The notes under the pieces are model-generated. The model was not told the DNA's origin, made no database searches, and worked only from the letters and a program-made list of their open reading frames with translations. A DNA stretch of 39,897 nt from NCBI GenBank assembly GCA_021325175.1, contig JAJPHS010000117.1, positions 1 through 39,897 of the forward strand, in the 5' to 3' direction. The stretch is from Terriglobia bacterium (GTDB lineage: Bacteria > Acidobacteriota > Terriglobia > Bryobacterales > Bryobacteraceae). Of the stretch, positions 1 through 8,694 are shown one piece after another; position 1 is the stretch's first letter; each line of letters starts with the position of its first letter. Both the position numbers and the translations under genes were made by a program.

Positions 1-46
1 ATTATATTGCCGGAATTTTAGAAAAAAACACGCCGGAAGGAAGGAA

Positions 47-238
47 TTAACCGCAACAACCCTTCAGCCATTTCTCGAGTTCGGCCAGGTGGTGCTCGTG
101 CTCGGCCAGCGCCGCGACGTGGCGGGAGACGATTCGTCCCCGCTCGCGGGCGTCGTCATCCGCTTCCGGCGCGCGATCCTCCTCCTGGCCCGATCTGCCA
201 TCGGCCAGGAGCAACTCGCGTTCGCCAACCACATCCAC
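47..238 (-). CDS. possible small hypothetical protein, 63 aa
   Basis: Unrecognised short frame. It would begin at a GTG (complement of 236-238) and end with the residues KGCCG. The composition is charged and helical, with a His/Glu-rich tail (EHEHHLAELEKW). The frame is open upstream to a TAA but has no ATG and no clear Shine-Dalgarno sequence. It lies 69 nt beyond the stop of the phosphatase-like gene on the same strand. It could be a real small gene or chance. The rest of 1-307 holds nothing I can name; a GCCGGAA direct repeat (around 9 and 32) and an A-rich run sit in the first 45 bases. Confidence 0.2.
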   Translation of the reverse strand: MDVVGERELLLADGRSGQEEDRAPEADDDARERGRIVSRHVAALAEHEHHLAELEKWLKGCCG

Positions 239-307
239 GCCCGTTAGATCATCCCCAGATTATTTTGTTTCAAACACCTCACGACGCAAATGCCAAGTCT
301 CCGGGCG

Positions 308-2632
308 TCACTGCCAGCCGCCCGCCATCAGTTCGCGAATCGGCTTACCCGGTAAAGATGCGTCAATTTTGCCCATTAAACCGAGAATCGTAGGCATAAA
401 ACTAAGGCTGTCGTAGGGCGTTTCCACCCGCAGACCACGCGGAATCCCTGTGTCCGCGCCTCCGGCGAAAAGCAGCACCGAATGCGTGGAAACTCGAAAA
501 AACGACCCGTGATTCCCGCCGGGATTGAAGCCGCGCACGTTGAAATTCCAGTGATTGTTGGCGAAAACGATAAAATCCACGCGCCGCAGCTCGCGCTTTC
601 GTTCCAGATAAGCATCCGACGCCGGAACAATTCGTAGCGCTTCGACAATTCCGATGATGCCGTTGGAATATTTCGTCCGGTGCACGGTATTGAGCCAGGC
701 TCGTTCCGTGTGCCAGTCTGCAAGCCACTGCGGCGTCGCGTTGAAATTTGGATCTTCGAAATAATCAAACGGAAAACCGGGACCAAACCCGGCGCGATCG
801 TACCGCACCTCGCCCGAATCGTCCTGGCGCAGGTGCGCGATCGGGATGTAGCGCAACTCGGTATCCCCCGCCGCATTCGTCCGCCACTCGATTCGCGCCT
901 GGCGCTCCGGCGACCGCCAGAGCCACACAGCGTTTTCAAGCGGCACAGCGATGAAGTCCACGGGCCGCGCCGAAACACCTTCCTGAACGTTGTTGCGCAC
1001 GCGAAGCGCGCTCAGCGCCGATAAATAATCAATGCGCCGGAAGCTGCGCTCCATATCGAGCGAGCCATCGGCGGCCAACACCATCCCCTCCGCCGAAGGC
1101 CCGGCTACGTAACGTTGCAGATCCCCCGGCGAATTCGCGTCCCCCAGCGAGCGCTGCGGGATCAACTGCTGCGCGCTGAATTTTCCCGGATCGAAATCCG
1201 CCGGATCGAGCGATAGCAGCCGCTGCATCGCCGCGATGTAATCGGAGTAGCCGCGTTCTTCAAGGCGCATCTGATCGAGGCGCTGTACCTCGCGCTTGGC
1301 CTGCTCGGCGAGTCCCGCCTGGAGCTGCGCTTCACTGAACTTCTTCGGCTGCGCCGCCACCAGCGCTTCCTGCTGCTCAATTCGCGCCCGAAGCTGCGCG
1401 ATTTCCCGGCTCAATTCCTCAACGTTCCGCGTCCATTGCGGCCGGACGCGATCGATCGTCGCAAAAAGCGCGCGAATTTCCGCCGCCCGCAGACGTCCCG
1501 CCGGCTTCTTGCGCGTGAGCTGATCGAGCAAAATATGGATAATATTCAGCGTATTGTTACGCAGGCTGATGGAGGCGCGTTCGTTGCCGTCTAAATCCAT
1601 CACCGCCGTGGGATATTCCCGCGCCTCCCCCGCCAGATAAAACGACTGCGAGCTCGGCGAGGTCACCTCGCTCACGAACGGGTCCAGGCCGCGAATCTTG
1701 AACTCCGTCAGGGGATGGCGATTGGTCAACACGTGATGGCCGCCGCCTTCGGCGCTGTTGAACCAGTCGATCAGGTTGTAGCCCTGGCTGTAGGTGTCCT
1801 CGGACGTGTTCATTCCATGATCGGAAACCATCACCAGCAGGGTTGTTGAAGCCAGCGGGCTGGTCTCAATAGCGGCCCAGATTCGCCCCACCAGGCCATC
1901 CAGGTGCTCGATGACGGCGCGCTGCGCGGCGCCATCCCTGGTCAGATGCGCGACGTGGTCGTAGTCGCCGGTGAAATAGTCGAGGTAATGAACCCTCGGA
2001 TCGGCGAGCTTCCGGATCAGCTCGTCCTCGGTCTGGTGATTCAGCGCGCCGCCGATCTCGAATCCGGTGATCCATTCGTCGATAAGATCCCGCGGGCTCT
2101 TTTTGAATGCTGTTTCGAGACTGTTCTCGAGCGTTTTCCAGCGAACCGCGCGTTGATAAAGCTGAAAACTCTGGTAGCGCTGGCTGCGATCGAAGCGGTC
2201 GATCAGCAGCGGGACGTGATTTTCATCGAGCAGCTCGACGCCCGGCATATCGGCGCGGCGATCTCGCGCGTATCCCCAGTAAAACGGGAAAAAATTCATG
2301 TAGTCGTAGACCCGCAGAGTGTAGCGGTCGTACTCGGCGTTGCCGCGGATTTCCAGATGCCGGCCGGTATCAAGCAGGGACCACGATGGCGAGGAAAGGC
2401 TGAGGCCGCGCGCGTAGAAATTCGCCATCCACACGCCGTTGTCGTGAAAAACGTGCTCCATCCACGGCAGGCGGCTGTGTCCTTGGCGCGCTCCGCCGGC
2501 GTGCTCGGCGACATAGCGCTCCAAAACAGAATCGGGCAGCCCGTCGACTTTGATGATCACCACGCGATCGACTTTGGCCTGCGCGGCGGCGCAGCACAGC
2601 AACGTGATAAGAATGCGCCGCAGAAGCCTCAT
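308..2632 (-). CDS. exported alkaline phosphatase superfamily hydrolase (type I phosphodiesterase/nucleotide pyrophosphatase-like)
   Basis: The 774-residue protein begins with a signal peptide (MRLLRRILITLLCCAAAQA) and should act outside the cytoplasm. Alkaline-phosphatase-superfamily metal-site motifs appear in order: IIKVDG (D30), a Ser-rich SLSSPSWS where the nucleophile usually sits, DYDHVAH, VSDHGM, GGGHH, and near the C-terminus GGNHGSF. The family hydrolyses phosphodiesters, phosphomonoesters or sulfate esters; the substrate cannot be read from sequence. A coiled-coil-like insertion (roughly residues 400-480, rich in E, Q, R and L) separates the N-terminal metal motifs from the C-terminal one and makes the protein longer than simple family members. 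The start ATG overlaps the stop of the upstream gene in an ATGA arrangement, so the two are probably translationally coupled. Family assignment is firm; specificity is unknown. Confidence 0.85.
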   Translation of the reverse strand: MRLLRRILITLLCCAAAQAKVDRVVIIKVDGLPDSVLERYVAEHAGGARQGHSRLPWMEHVFHDNGVWMANFYARGLSLSSPSWSLLDTGRHLEIRGNAEYDRYTLRVYDYMNFFPFYWGYARDRRADMPGVELLDENHVPLLIDRFDRSQRYQSFQLYQRAVRWKTLENSLETAFKKSPRDLIDEWITGFEIGGALNHQTEDELIRKLADPRVHYLDYFTGDYDHVAHLTRDGAAQRAVIEHLDGLVGRIWAAIETSPLASTTLLVMVSDHGMNTSEDTYSQGYNLIDWFNSAEGGGHHVLTNRHPLTEFKIRGLDPFVSEVTSPSSQSFYLAGEAREYPTAVMDLDGNERASISLRNNTLNIIHILLDQLTRKKPAGRLRAAEIRALFATIDRVRPQWTRNVEELSREIAQLRARIEQQEALVAAQPKKFSEAQLQAGLAEQAKREVQRLDQMRLEERGYSDYIAAMQRLLSLDPADFDPGKFSAQQLIPQRSLGDANSPGDLQRYVAGPSAEGMVLAADGSLDMERSFRRIDYLSALSALRVRNNVQEGVSARPVDFIAVPLENAVWLWRSPERQARIEWRTNAAGDTELRYIPIAHLRQDDSGEVRYDRAGFGPGFPFDYFEDPNFNATPQWLADWHTERAWLNTVHRTKYSNGIIGIVEALRIVPASDAYLERKRELRRVDFIVFANNHWNFNVRGFNPGGNHGSFFRVSTHSVLLFAGGADTGIPRGLRVETPYDSLSFMPTILGLMGKIDASLPGKPIRELMAGGWQ

Positions 2633-4365
2633 TCCTGAAACCCGCCGCCGGCCCCGGGAGCCTCCAGCGATTCGAGAGCGCGTGCGCAGATCGCCCGCGT
2701 TTCCTGGTCCTGCGTCTCGCGCATGATCCGCGCCACCAGGCTCGCCGATCGCTGCGGAATGCCCAGCGCCACAATCTCATCGACGGCCCGGCGCACTTCC
2801 TCCATGTTCCAGACGATTTCGGCCTGCGGCCCGGAGCGCGCCACCATTTCGAGGAAACGCGTCTGGCTGGCGAGGCGGCGCTCGCGATCCAGACGAGCCT
2901 CGAGCTCCTGGCCGGTCTCTTTCTCGCGATGATCGATCAGGCCGAGCGTGGCGATGCTCGCCATCCGGAAGCCGAAGCGCGCGCCAGCGCCGTGGCGATA
3001 CGCGGCCAGCTCGCGATTGCGGTCGTGTTCGACCCGCGCCGGCAATCCCTCGGGATCCGTGGCGTAGCGGACCAGCGCCGCATATTGCCGCCGCGCGATG
3101 TCGGCCTGATGCAGAACGCCCTGCTCCATTGGATTGACGCCCATCATCTCCAACCGCTGTTGCAGCAGATGGCTCAAGCCCGGCGGAAGCGAATCGTCCA
3201 GCGCCAGCCACTCCCGCACCTCCGCGTACGCTTTCAGCCGCGCGTTGCGATCGTTGGTTGAGCCGTGGCGCACGCGCACGAAATTGAACGCGGTCGAGCC
3301 GCACAGGTACGGCCAGTTGCCGAATTTGGAGATGCCCAGCACGCCGCCGGCGGTATCGGTGATGGCGTGGCGAATCATCTCGCGGCGCTTGGGCGAATAA
3401 GTGTTCCGGAGATCAGCCAGCAGCAGTGGAACCTTCGGATATTCGAGCGCGTAGAGCGCCAGCGGGATCATCTCCCGGCCGTCGCGCACCTCGCGGTAGC
3501 CCTTCCAGTTGAGCAGGCGCGAATCCTGATAGGGATTGGAGATCGCAAGGAACTGCCCGTCGAATTTGCGGCGAGAATTTACATCCGCGGCGGCGATCCA
3601 CAGCAAAGCGTGCGTGGCGGACCCGTTCACGCCAAACGGCTCGAAATAGAGTCCGTTGGCTTCGGCGCGCTGCCGCAGCAGTTCCCAGTTGTGGCCACGC
3701 ATCTCTTCGGCGCGGGTGCGTTCTTTCACATACGCTTGCGGAACTTTTTCCGTCGTAAGCAGGCCGCCGAGCATCCGCGCGCCCAGATTGAGACGCGTCT
3801 CGATTTCAGTCAGCTCGGGTTCGCTCAGCAGAGCTTTCACCTCCGGGTCGTCTTCGAGCTCTGATAAAATCGCCAAGCCCTCCAGCAGGCGAACGCGATG
3901 CTGATCTTCCAAATTATTTCGATAGCTGCGCGTCGGCGTGCGGATCAGCGCGCCGGTGGGATCGAGCGCCAGCGCCTGCGTCAGCGCTCCGGCAATCGAA
4001 TGCCAGACGGGACGCGCCGGCGAGCCAAGATCGATCACCGGCGAGGGGCGCTTATCGGGATTGCGCCCGAAATCGGCGCGCCAGTAGAAAAATGGCAGGG
4101 ATCCAACGGCGCGCTGCATCAGGCCCGGCGGCATCGAGGTCAACACCCAAACGTAACGCAGCCGGGAACTTTCCGGATCCGCCTCACCCAGATCGTCGCG
4201 CAGCACGCTGAGCAGCGGCGCCTCCGCCGCACCCTTGGCGCCGGCGATCGGGCCGAATACGGTGATTAATTCCGATCCTCCCGGAATCGGCAGCCGTTCG
4301 ACACGAAAATCCGGATTCCCCGCCAGGGCGATGATCGGTAAAAACAGGACGAACAGGCTCCTCAT
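2629..4365 (-). CDS. secreted protein of unknown function, 578 aa, partner of the phosphatase-like gene
   Basis: I do not recognise a family. The protein starts with a short signal peptide (MRSLFVLFLPIIALAG), so it is probably periplasmic or extracellular. The mature part is mixed alpha/beta and then mainly helical, with many Arg/Glu-rich segments and no visible membrane span after the signal. No catalytic motif stands out. It is the first gene of a two-gene minus-strand operon; its TGA overlaps the ATG of the phosphatase-superfamily gene by 4 nt, which suggests a shared task such as processing a phospho- or sulfo-ester substrate. That functional link is inference from position only. The upstream non-coding region (4366-4933) should carry its promoter. 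Confidence 0.75.
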   Translation of the reverse strand: MRSLFVLFLPIIALAGNPDFRVERLPIPGGSELITVFGPIAGAKGAAEAPLLSVLRDDLGEADPESSRLRYVWVLTSMPPGLMQRAVGSLPFFYWRADFGRNPDKRPSPVIDLGSPARPVWHSIAGALTQALALDPTGALIRTPTRSYRNNLEDQHRVRLLEGLAILSELEDDPEVKALLSEPELTEIETRLNLGARMLGGLLTTEKVPQAYVKERTRAEEMRGHNWELLRQRAEANGLYFEPFGVNGSATHALLWIAAADVNSRRKFDGQFLAISNPYQDSRLLNWKGYREVRDGREMIPLALYALEYPKVPLLLADLRNTYSPKRREMIRHAITDTAGGVLGISKFGNWPYLCGSTAFNFVRVRHGSTNDRNARLKAYAEVREWLALDDSLPPGLSHLLQQRLEMMGVNPMEQGVLHQADIARRQYAALVRYATDPEGLPARVEHDRNRELAAYRHGAGARFGFRMASIATLGLIDHREKETGQELEARLDRERRLASQTRFLEMVARSGPQAEIVWNMEEVRRAVDEIVALGIPQRSASLVARIMRETQDQETRAICARALESLEAPGAGGGFQE

Positions 4366-4933
4366 CTCTTCATAGGACGATTCAAGCCCCCTCCGCGGTC
4401 TGAGTTTAATGCAGGTTTCATGCCACGGACTTCAGCCACGAACCAGCCCGCCATTTCTTGGACTTGCGGAACCGAAGCTCGGCGCGCGCCAGGGAGGCCC
4501 AAATCATCCTGGGGGCATTACTGGGGTGCCTCCTCACCCCCAAAGGAGAATCGGCAAACCCCCCTCAAATCCCTTTATCCGTCAATGCGCTGCAGCGCAT
4601 AATGACATTTCGGCCATGAACAACAATTATCCCCAGGTTTGTTTCGAAGTCGGACTGAGCTGCCAAGCCTGCACCAACGAGACCGCCACCCAGTTGGCTC
4701 GCTGCTGCAAGGGATTGAGAGGAAAACTGATCGGGCAGTTGTTTGTACAGATTCATCCCCATCCGGCCTGCGCGCGAATGCACGCTAATTTCGCCGAATC
4801 TTACCGTCGCGCCTCAGGCGACGAGACGCGCGTCATGGCGGCATGCGCATGAGATCTTCAGATCAGTCACTTACGGGTACTAAGGGGAATCGCCACAAGA
4901 CTAGGATCAATCCCGCCTTAAATTGAGGGACGA
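4366..4933. other. intergenic region between divergent genes, with hairpins and a 16-bp palindrome
   Basis: This 568-base gap separates the minus-strand unit (start 4365) from the CpaE-like gene (start 4934). It contains a small hairpin GGGGTG-CCTCCT-CACCCC (4523-4540) and a perfect 16-bp palindrome (4585-4600). A Cys-rich frame from ATG 4617 to 4852 (78 aa) lacks a ribosome binding site and a recognisable family, so I do not call it. A GAGGG just before the ATG at 4934 is a good ribosome binding site for the downstream gene. I see no tRNA or known riboswitch. Confidence 0.6.
4585..4600. repeat. perfect 16-bp palindrome ATGCGCTGCAGCGCAT
   Basis: Read directly: each half (ATGCGCTG / CAGCGCAT) is the reverse complement of the other with no spacer. 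It lies in the divergent gap, 220 bases upstream of the minus-strand gene start and 333 bases upstream of the CpaE-like gene. It could be a dimeric operator or an RNA hairpin. No U-tract follows on either strand, which argues against an intrinsic terminator. Confidence 0.5.
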
Positions 4934-6175
4934 ATGGAATTGTTCACCGCCGATAAGCTTTCTAGGCTGAGAGAGGAGACGGATTTGCTCCGAAGCATCA
5001 TCATCTGCCCGAATCAGGAGATGGCGGCGCGCCTGCAAAGCGCGCTCGAAGCCACCGGAGAAGTCTCCGTCGGGCGCTCGCTAGATCGCTATCCCACCGC
5101 CATCGACCTGGTGCGGACGCTGCGGGCGCACGCTCCGGAAGCGGTTTTCCTGAGCTTTGAAATCCTCGAAAAAGCGGGGGAAACCGTCCGCTTGCTGGAA
5201 GCGGAGGCCGAGGGTATTCAGATCGTCGCGGTGCATTGCGAAATGGACCCGCGGCTGCTGCGTGAAACCATGCGCGCCGGCGTGCGCGAATTTCTGGTGG
5301 ACCCCTTCGAGAGGCAGGCGATTCTGGAGGCAATCCGCACCGTCAAGTCGCTGGTGAAGCGAAAGCCTCCCACGTTTGAATCGACTTCCCAGATTTTCGC
5401 GTTTCTGCCGTCAAAGGCTGGCGCCGGGACCTCGACCATTGCGCTGAACGTCGCCGGAGCGCTGGCGCGGCGGCCCAACTCCCGCGCGCTGCTGGCGGAT
5501 TTCGACCTGAACAGCGGGATGATGCGCTTCATGCTGAAGCTGCAAAACGAATACTCCGTGCTGGATGCCGTGGAGCATGCGCTCCACATCGATGAGCATC
5601 TGTGGCCGCAATTGGTCACGTCCTTGGGATCGCTCGACGTGCTGCACGCCGGCCGCGTCAATCCCAGCGTGCGCATCGAAGGCACGCAGATCCGCGCCCT
5701 GATGGAGTTTTTGCGGCGCAATTACCAGGTCCTGTGCTTCGACCTTTCCGGCAATCTGGAGCGCTATTCGATTGAAATTATGCAGGATTGCAAGCGCATC
5801 CTGCTGGTCTGCACGCCGGAAATTCCATCTCTGCACCTGGCGCGCGAAAAGCTGGCCTATCTGCGGACATTCGATCTGGACAGCCGCGCCTCGGTGGTCC
5901 TGAATCGCACCAGCAAGCGGGCCATTTTCAGCAAGGAGCAGGTGGAAGAAATTCTCGGCGTGCCGGTCGCGCGCACCTTTCCGAACGACTATTTCGGCGT
6001 AACCAGGGCCATGACGGCCGGAACCTTTCTGGAACCCGGTTCGGAACTGGGCAAGCTGTTCGGCGAGTTCGCCACGGATCTGATGGACCGCCGGCCAGCC
6101 GCGCAGAGCGACGGCAAGCGCAAATTCCTGGAGTTTTTCGCGGTCCCCTCGCGCCTAGCCTCCGGAGAAAAATAG
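4934..6175 (+). CDS. CpaE-like ATPase (pseudo-receiver plus MinD/ParA-type domain)
   Basis: The 413-residue protein has a response-regulator-like N-terminal domain (about 15-140) followed by a MinD/ParA-type domain (about 150-390). CpaE proteins help localise and assemble Tad/Flp-type pili at the cytoplasmic face of the membrane. The deviant Walker A reads SKAGAGTST (residues 160-168): the signature Lys (K161) is present, but the P-loop Lys is replaced by Thr166, as is typical for CpaE and unlike true ParA/MinD. ALLADFDLNSG is the A'-like motif and LCFDLSG the Walker B-like strand. The N-terminal domain lacks an obvious phosphoacceptor motif and is probably not phosphorylated. A GAGGG just before the ATG supports the start. 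No tad/cpa pilus genes are adjacent, so this is an orphan copy; a paralog lies at 20816-22027. Confidence 0.85.
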   Translation: MELFTADKLSRLREETDLLRSIIICPNQEMAARLQSALEATGEVSVGRSLDRYPTAIDLVRTLRAHAPEAVFLSFEILEKAGETVRLLEAEAEGIQIVAVHCEMDPRLLRETMRAGVREFLVDPFERQAILEAIRTVKSLVKRKPPTFESTSQIFAFLPSKAGAGTSTIALNVAGALARRPNSRALLADFDLNSGMMRFMLKLQNEYSVLDAVEHALHIDEHLWPQLVTSLGSLDVLHAGRVNPSVRIEGTQIRALMEFLRRNYQVLCFDLSGNLERYSIEIMQDCKRILLVCTPEIPSLHLAREKLAYLRTFDLDSRASVVLNRTSKRAIFSKEQVEEILGVPVARTFPNDYFGVTRAMTAGTFLEPGSELGKLFGEFATDLMDRRPAAQSDGKRKFLEFFAVPSRLASGEK

Positions 6176-6230
6176 CCTCCCGGCTTCCCGGTTCCTGACT
6201 TCTTGGCCCCGGCTCCTTTATCATCACCCC

Positions 6231-6854
6231 ATGGAGTCCGTCTTCCAGTGGATCACCACGTACGGCTACGGAATGATCTTCCTGCTGCTGACGCTGGGCG
6301 TCGTGGGACTGCCGGTGCCGGATGAGACGCTGCTGGTCTTTTGCGGATACCTGATTTTCAAAGGCCGGATGCATCCGCTGCCGGCCTGGCTTTCCGCGTT
6401 GGCCGGGAGCTGGTGCGGCATCACGCTAAGCTACACCATCGGCCGCACGCTCGGCCTGGGAGTGGTGCGCCGCTTCGGAAAATATCTCCACATTACCGAG
6501 GAACGGCTGGATCGCGTTCATCAATGGTTTGACCGCATCGGCCATTGGGCGCTGTTCGCCGGATATTACATCGCCGGGCTGCGGCATTTTACGGCGATCG
6601 TAGCCGGCGCCTCGAAGCTGCGCTTTGTTTCGTTTGCGGCCTATGCCTGGCCGGGCGGGCTGCTGTGGGTAACGACATTTCTGACGCTTGGCTATTATTT
6701 AGGTGAAAATTGGAAAAGCATTTCTGGGGCTATCGAGCATTATTTGGTGTATTTTTCGATCGCCTTAGGCGCCGCTGTCGCGATTTATTGCTGGTTCTCC
6801 TGGCGAAGGAAAAACGCGGCGGGCGTTTCCCGTCCGATATCGGGCAAAGAATAG
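6231..6854 (+). CDS. DedA-family membrane protein (SNARE-associated/VTT domain)
   Basis: A 207-residue polytopic inner-membrane protein. Family marks include GLPVPDET near the N-terminus (the re-entrant loop with acidic residue) and GLRHFTAIVAGASKL in the middle, matching the DedA G-x-R-x(4)-AG-type motif. A final hydrophobic segment (about 172-190) is followed by a basic tail. Members of the family are linked to undecaprenyl-phosphate or phospholipid recycling and membrane homeostasis; the lipid substrate here is unknown. It follows the CpaE-like gene by 55 nt on the same strand. No strong ribosome binding site precedes the ATG. Family assignment is confident, physiological role is not. Confidence 0.88.
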   Translation: MESVFQWITTYGYGMIFLLLTLGVVGLPVPDETLLVFCGYLIFKGRMHPLPAWLSALAGSWCGITLSYTIGRTLGLGVVRRFGKYLHITEERLDRVHQWFDRIGHWALFAGYYIAGLRHFTAIVAGASKLRFVSFAAYAWPGGLLWVTTFLTLGYYLGENWKSISGAIEHYLVYFSIALGAAVAIYCWFSWRRKNAAGVSRPISGKE

Positions 6855-6969
6855 CCAGATCCTGTGGTTCATCTGAGATTGAATCCTTATCCTAGTTAAG
6901 GTGCCTGGGTGTTCGCGGTAGGGTTTGTGCCCGAACGGAAAAAAATCGAAATCCCATTAAATTAGTACC

Positions 6970-8127
6970 ATGTTCCACTGGATATGCCCGGAATGCGGCC
7001 GCGAGATTCCGCCGGCGGTGAAGGAGTGTCCGGCTTGCGATCCCGGAATGAAAGCGCCGCCGGTGGAACCCGCCGCGCCTCCGCTGGCCGCCTTAGCTGC
7101 CGAGCCCGAACCGGCGCCCGATCCGCTGCTGGCGCTGGCCGAGCACATTCGGCGGGCACAGCAGGAGCCGGAGCCGGAACCGGAACCGGAACCGGCCGCG
7201 GTGGGAGTTGCCGCGGCGTCCGCGGCGCCGCCGGCGATTTCCATCACTCAATTTTTTCCCAAAATAGAAGCCATTGCGCTGCTTGCGCCTCCGGCCGAAG
7301 GGAAAACGCTTCCGCCCGCGCCTTTGGCGGCCGCAGCGACGGTGCCGGTCGAACCGACAAGCGCCCGGACCGCGCCGGAACCCGCCAAACCACAGCCTGT
7401 CGCCCACGCCGTGCCGGTAATTACGGATCTGCCGCAGGAAAAACTTCCCTCCGGATCGTGGCTGCGCCTGGCGCCGCTACAGGACTACACCGCCGCCGCG
7501 GCCGAGCGGATGCGCCCCGCGCCGCCGCGCAACAGCGTGCTGGTTCAGGACGCCGGACCGCGCATTACCCTGCCCGGTCCCGCGCTGCCGCCAGCTCTGC
7601 AATCGTTCCAGGACGCCGGAGTGGTCACGGTGATCGGGCCGCCGAAAGCTTCCCGCCGAAGGCTGCCGGGCTGGTTGGCCAGCGCCATGATTGTGCTGGG
7701 GATTCCATTAGCCGGCGGCGCGCTGCTGTTGTACCTGCAGCCCGTCGAGCATTCCGAAGCGAAAGCTCCCACGCCGGCGCCCGTCGCGGCCGTCGCGAGC
7801 GCGCCGGTCCCGGTGATGCATTCGGTGGCGGATTTGATTGAAGTCACCGGCTTTCGCATCATCGTCGATTTCAACAAAAAGTCCGAGATCCATTATCTGG
7901 TGGTGAATCATTCAAGCGCCCCGCTGTCCGATATGACGGTCTACGTAACGCTCCGCACGGCGGATGCCAGGCCCGGCCAGCCTCCCCTGAGCCGCTTCTC
8001 CTTCCGCGCGCCCGCGCTCGGTCCGTTTGAGTCCAAGGAAATGACGAGCCCCATCGAAAAGCTCGCCCGGCCGACGGTGGTGCCCGACTGGCAGGACTTG
8101 CGCGCCGACGTGCAAGTGGGCCAATAA
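6970..8127 (+). CDS. zinc-ribbon, single-pass membrane protein with Pro/Ala-rich linker
   Basis: The 385-residue protein begins with a zinc ribbon (C6-x2-C9 and C20-x2-C23). A long Ala/Pro-rich, low-complexity linker follows (about 25-225), including a tandem Pro-Glu stretch encoded by repeated CCGGAA/CCGGAG units at 7165-7194. One transmembrane segment (about 231-257) leads to a C-terminal beta-rich domain (about 275-385). The topology suggests a cytoplasmic zinc ribbon and linker with an exported C-terminal domain. The last domain (VTGFRIIVDF ... IHYLVVNHSS) resembles an immunoglobulin-like fold, but I do not recognise a named family. There is no clear ribosome binding site; the start is chosen because the zinc ribbon begins immediately. 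Function is unknown; the layout would suit an envelope sensor or scaffold. Confidence 0.75.
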   Translation: MFHWICPECGREIPPAVKECPACDPGMKAPPVEPAAPPLAALAAEPEPAPDPLLALAEHIRRAQQEPEPEPEPEPAAVGVAAASAAPPAISITQFFPKIEAIALLAPPAEGKTLPPAPLAAAATVPVEPTSARTAPEPAKPQPVAHAVPVITDLPQEKLPSGSWLRLAPLQDYTAAAAERMRPAPPRNSVLVQDAGPRITLPGPALPPALQSFQDAGVVTVIGPPKASRRRLPGWLASAMIVLGIPLAGGALLLYLQPVEHSEAKAPTPAPVAAVASAPVPVMHSVADLIEVTGFRIIVDFNKKSEIHYLVVNHSSAPLSDMTVYVTLRTADARPGQPPLSRFSFRAPALGPFESKEMTSPIEKLARPTVVPDWQDLRADVQVGQ

Positions 8128-8223
8128 CACATCGGGGATTTTTGCACTCGCGCTACAATTTCACCGGCTGTTAATGTAACGAAACGATTCGGCGGCAAGG
8201 CAGTCCCACTGAAGGGGTGAAGT

Positions 8224-8598
8224 ATGCACACATGCGCTTTGCGGATTGCCGTCATCGGGGTGCTTCTGGTTCCTTTGACCTATGCGCAGGGACCGAGAGA
8301 GGCCGAATTTGAGCGGGCGCGGAATATCGTCTCGAAAACGATGGACGATCTTCGCCATGTCGAAAGGCACGATCAGTTCGCGCCGGAGGATCGCGAGCGC
8401 TACCAACGCGCGACTCGCGACCTCGAAGACATGCGGCGCGATCTCGATGATCACCGTTTGGATCGGGAACGGCTGGATCGCGCCATTGAAGAGATCGAAC
8501 GCGTGGCGCGCGTGGATACGGTCGGCGAGAGAGAGCGGCGGGAGCTGATGGGCGACGTGAGAGAGCTGCGGCGGCTGCGCGACGACTGGCATTACTGA
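8224..8598 (+). CDS. small secreted coiled-coil protein, 124 aa
   Basis: An N-terminal signal peptide (MHTCALRIAVIGVLLVPLTYAQ) precedes a highly charged, continuous helical region rich in Arg, Asp and Glu with heptad-like spacing. There are no further hydrophobic segments, so the mature protein should be soluble in the periplasm. A GAAGGGGTGA just before the ATG is a good ribosome binding site. No family is recognised; the composition is reminiscent of small periplasmic helical proteins, but I cannot assign a function. Its neighbours (zinc-ribbon membrane protein upstream, miaB downstream) give no clear clue. Confidence 0.7.
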   Translation: MHTCALRIAVIGVLLVPLTYAQGPREAEFERARNIVSKTMDDLRHVERHDQFAPEDRERYQRATRDLEDMRRDLDDHRLDRERLDRAIEEIERVARVDTVGERERRELMGDVRELRRLRDDWHY

Positions 8599-8694
8599 CG
8601 CGGAATTTCTCGCAACAATTGCTGAGCGGAACATCCTTCTTGCAGCCCGCGGGCGCCGTGCTTTGCGCTACCGCGCGCGCATCCGCACGCTACA

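Noticed and set aside
1904..2638. 244-aa plus-strand open frame opposite the phosphatase-like gene
   Set aside because: Lies across the conserved metal-motif part of the hydrolase gene; shadow frame.
4617..4852. Cys-rich 78-aa frame in the 4366-4933 gap
   Set aside because: No ribosome binding site, no family, and the codon use is unlike the neighbours; kept only as a note.
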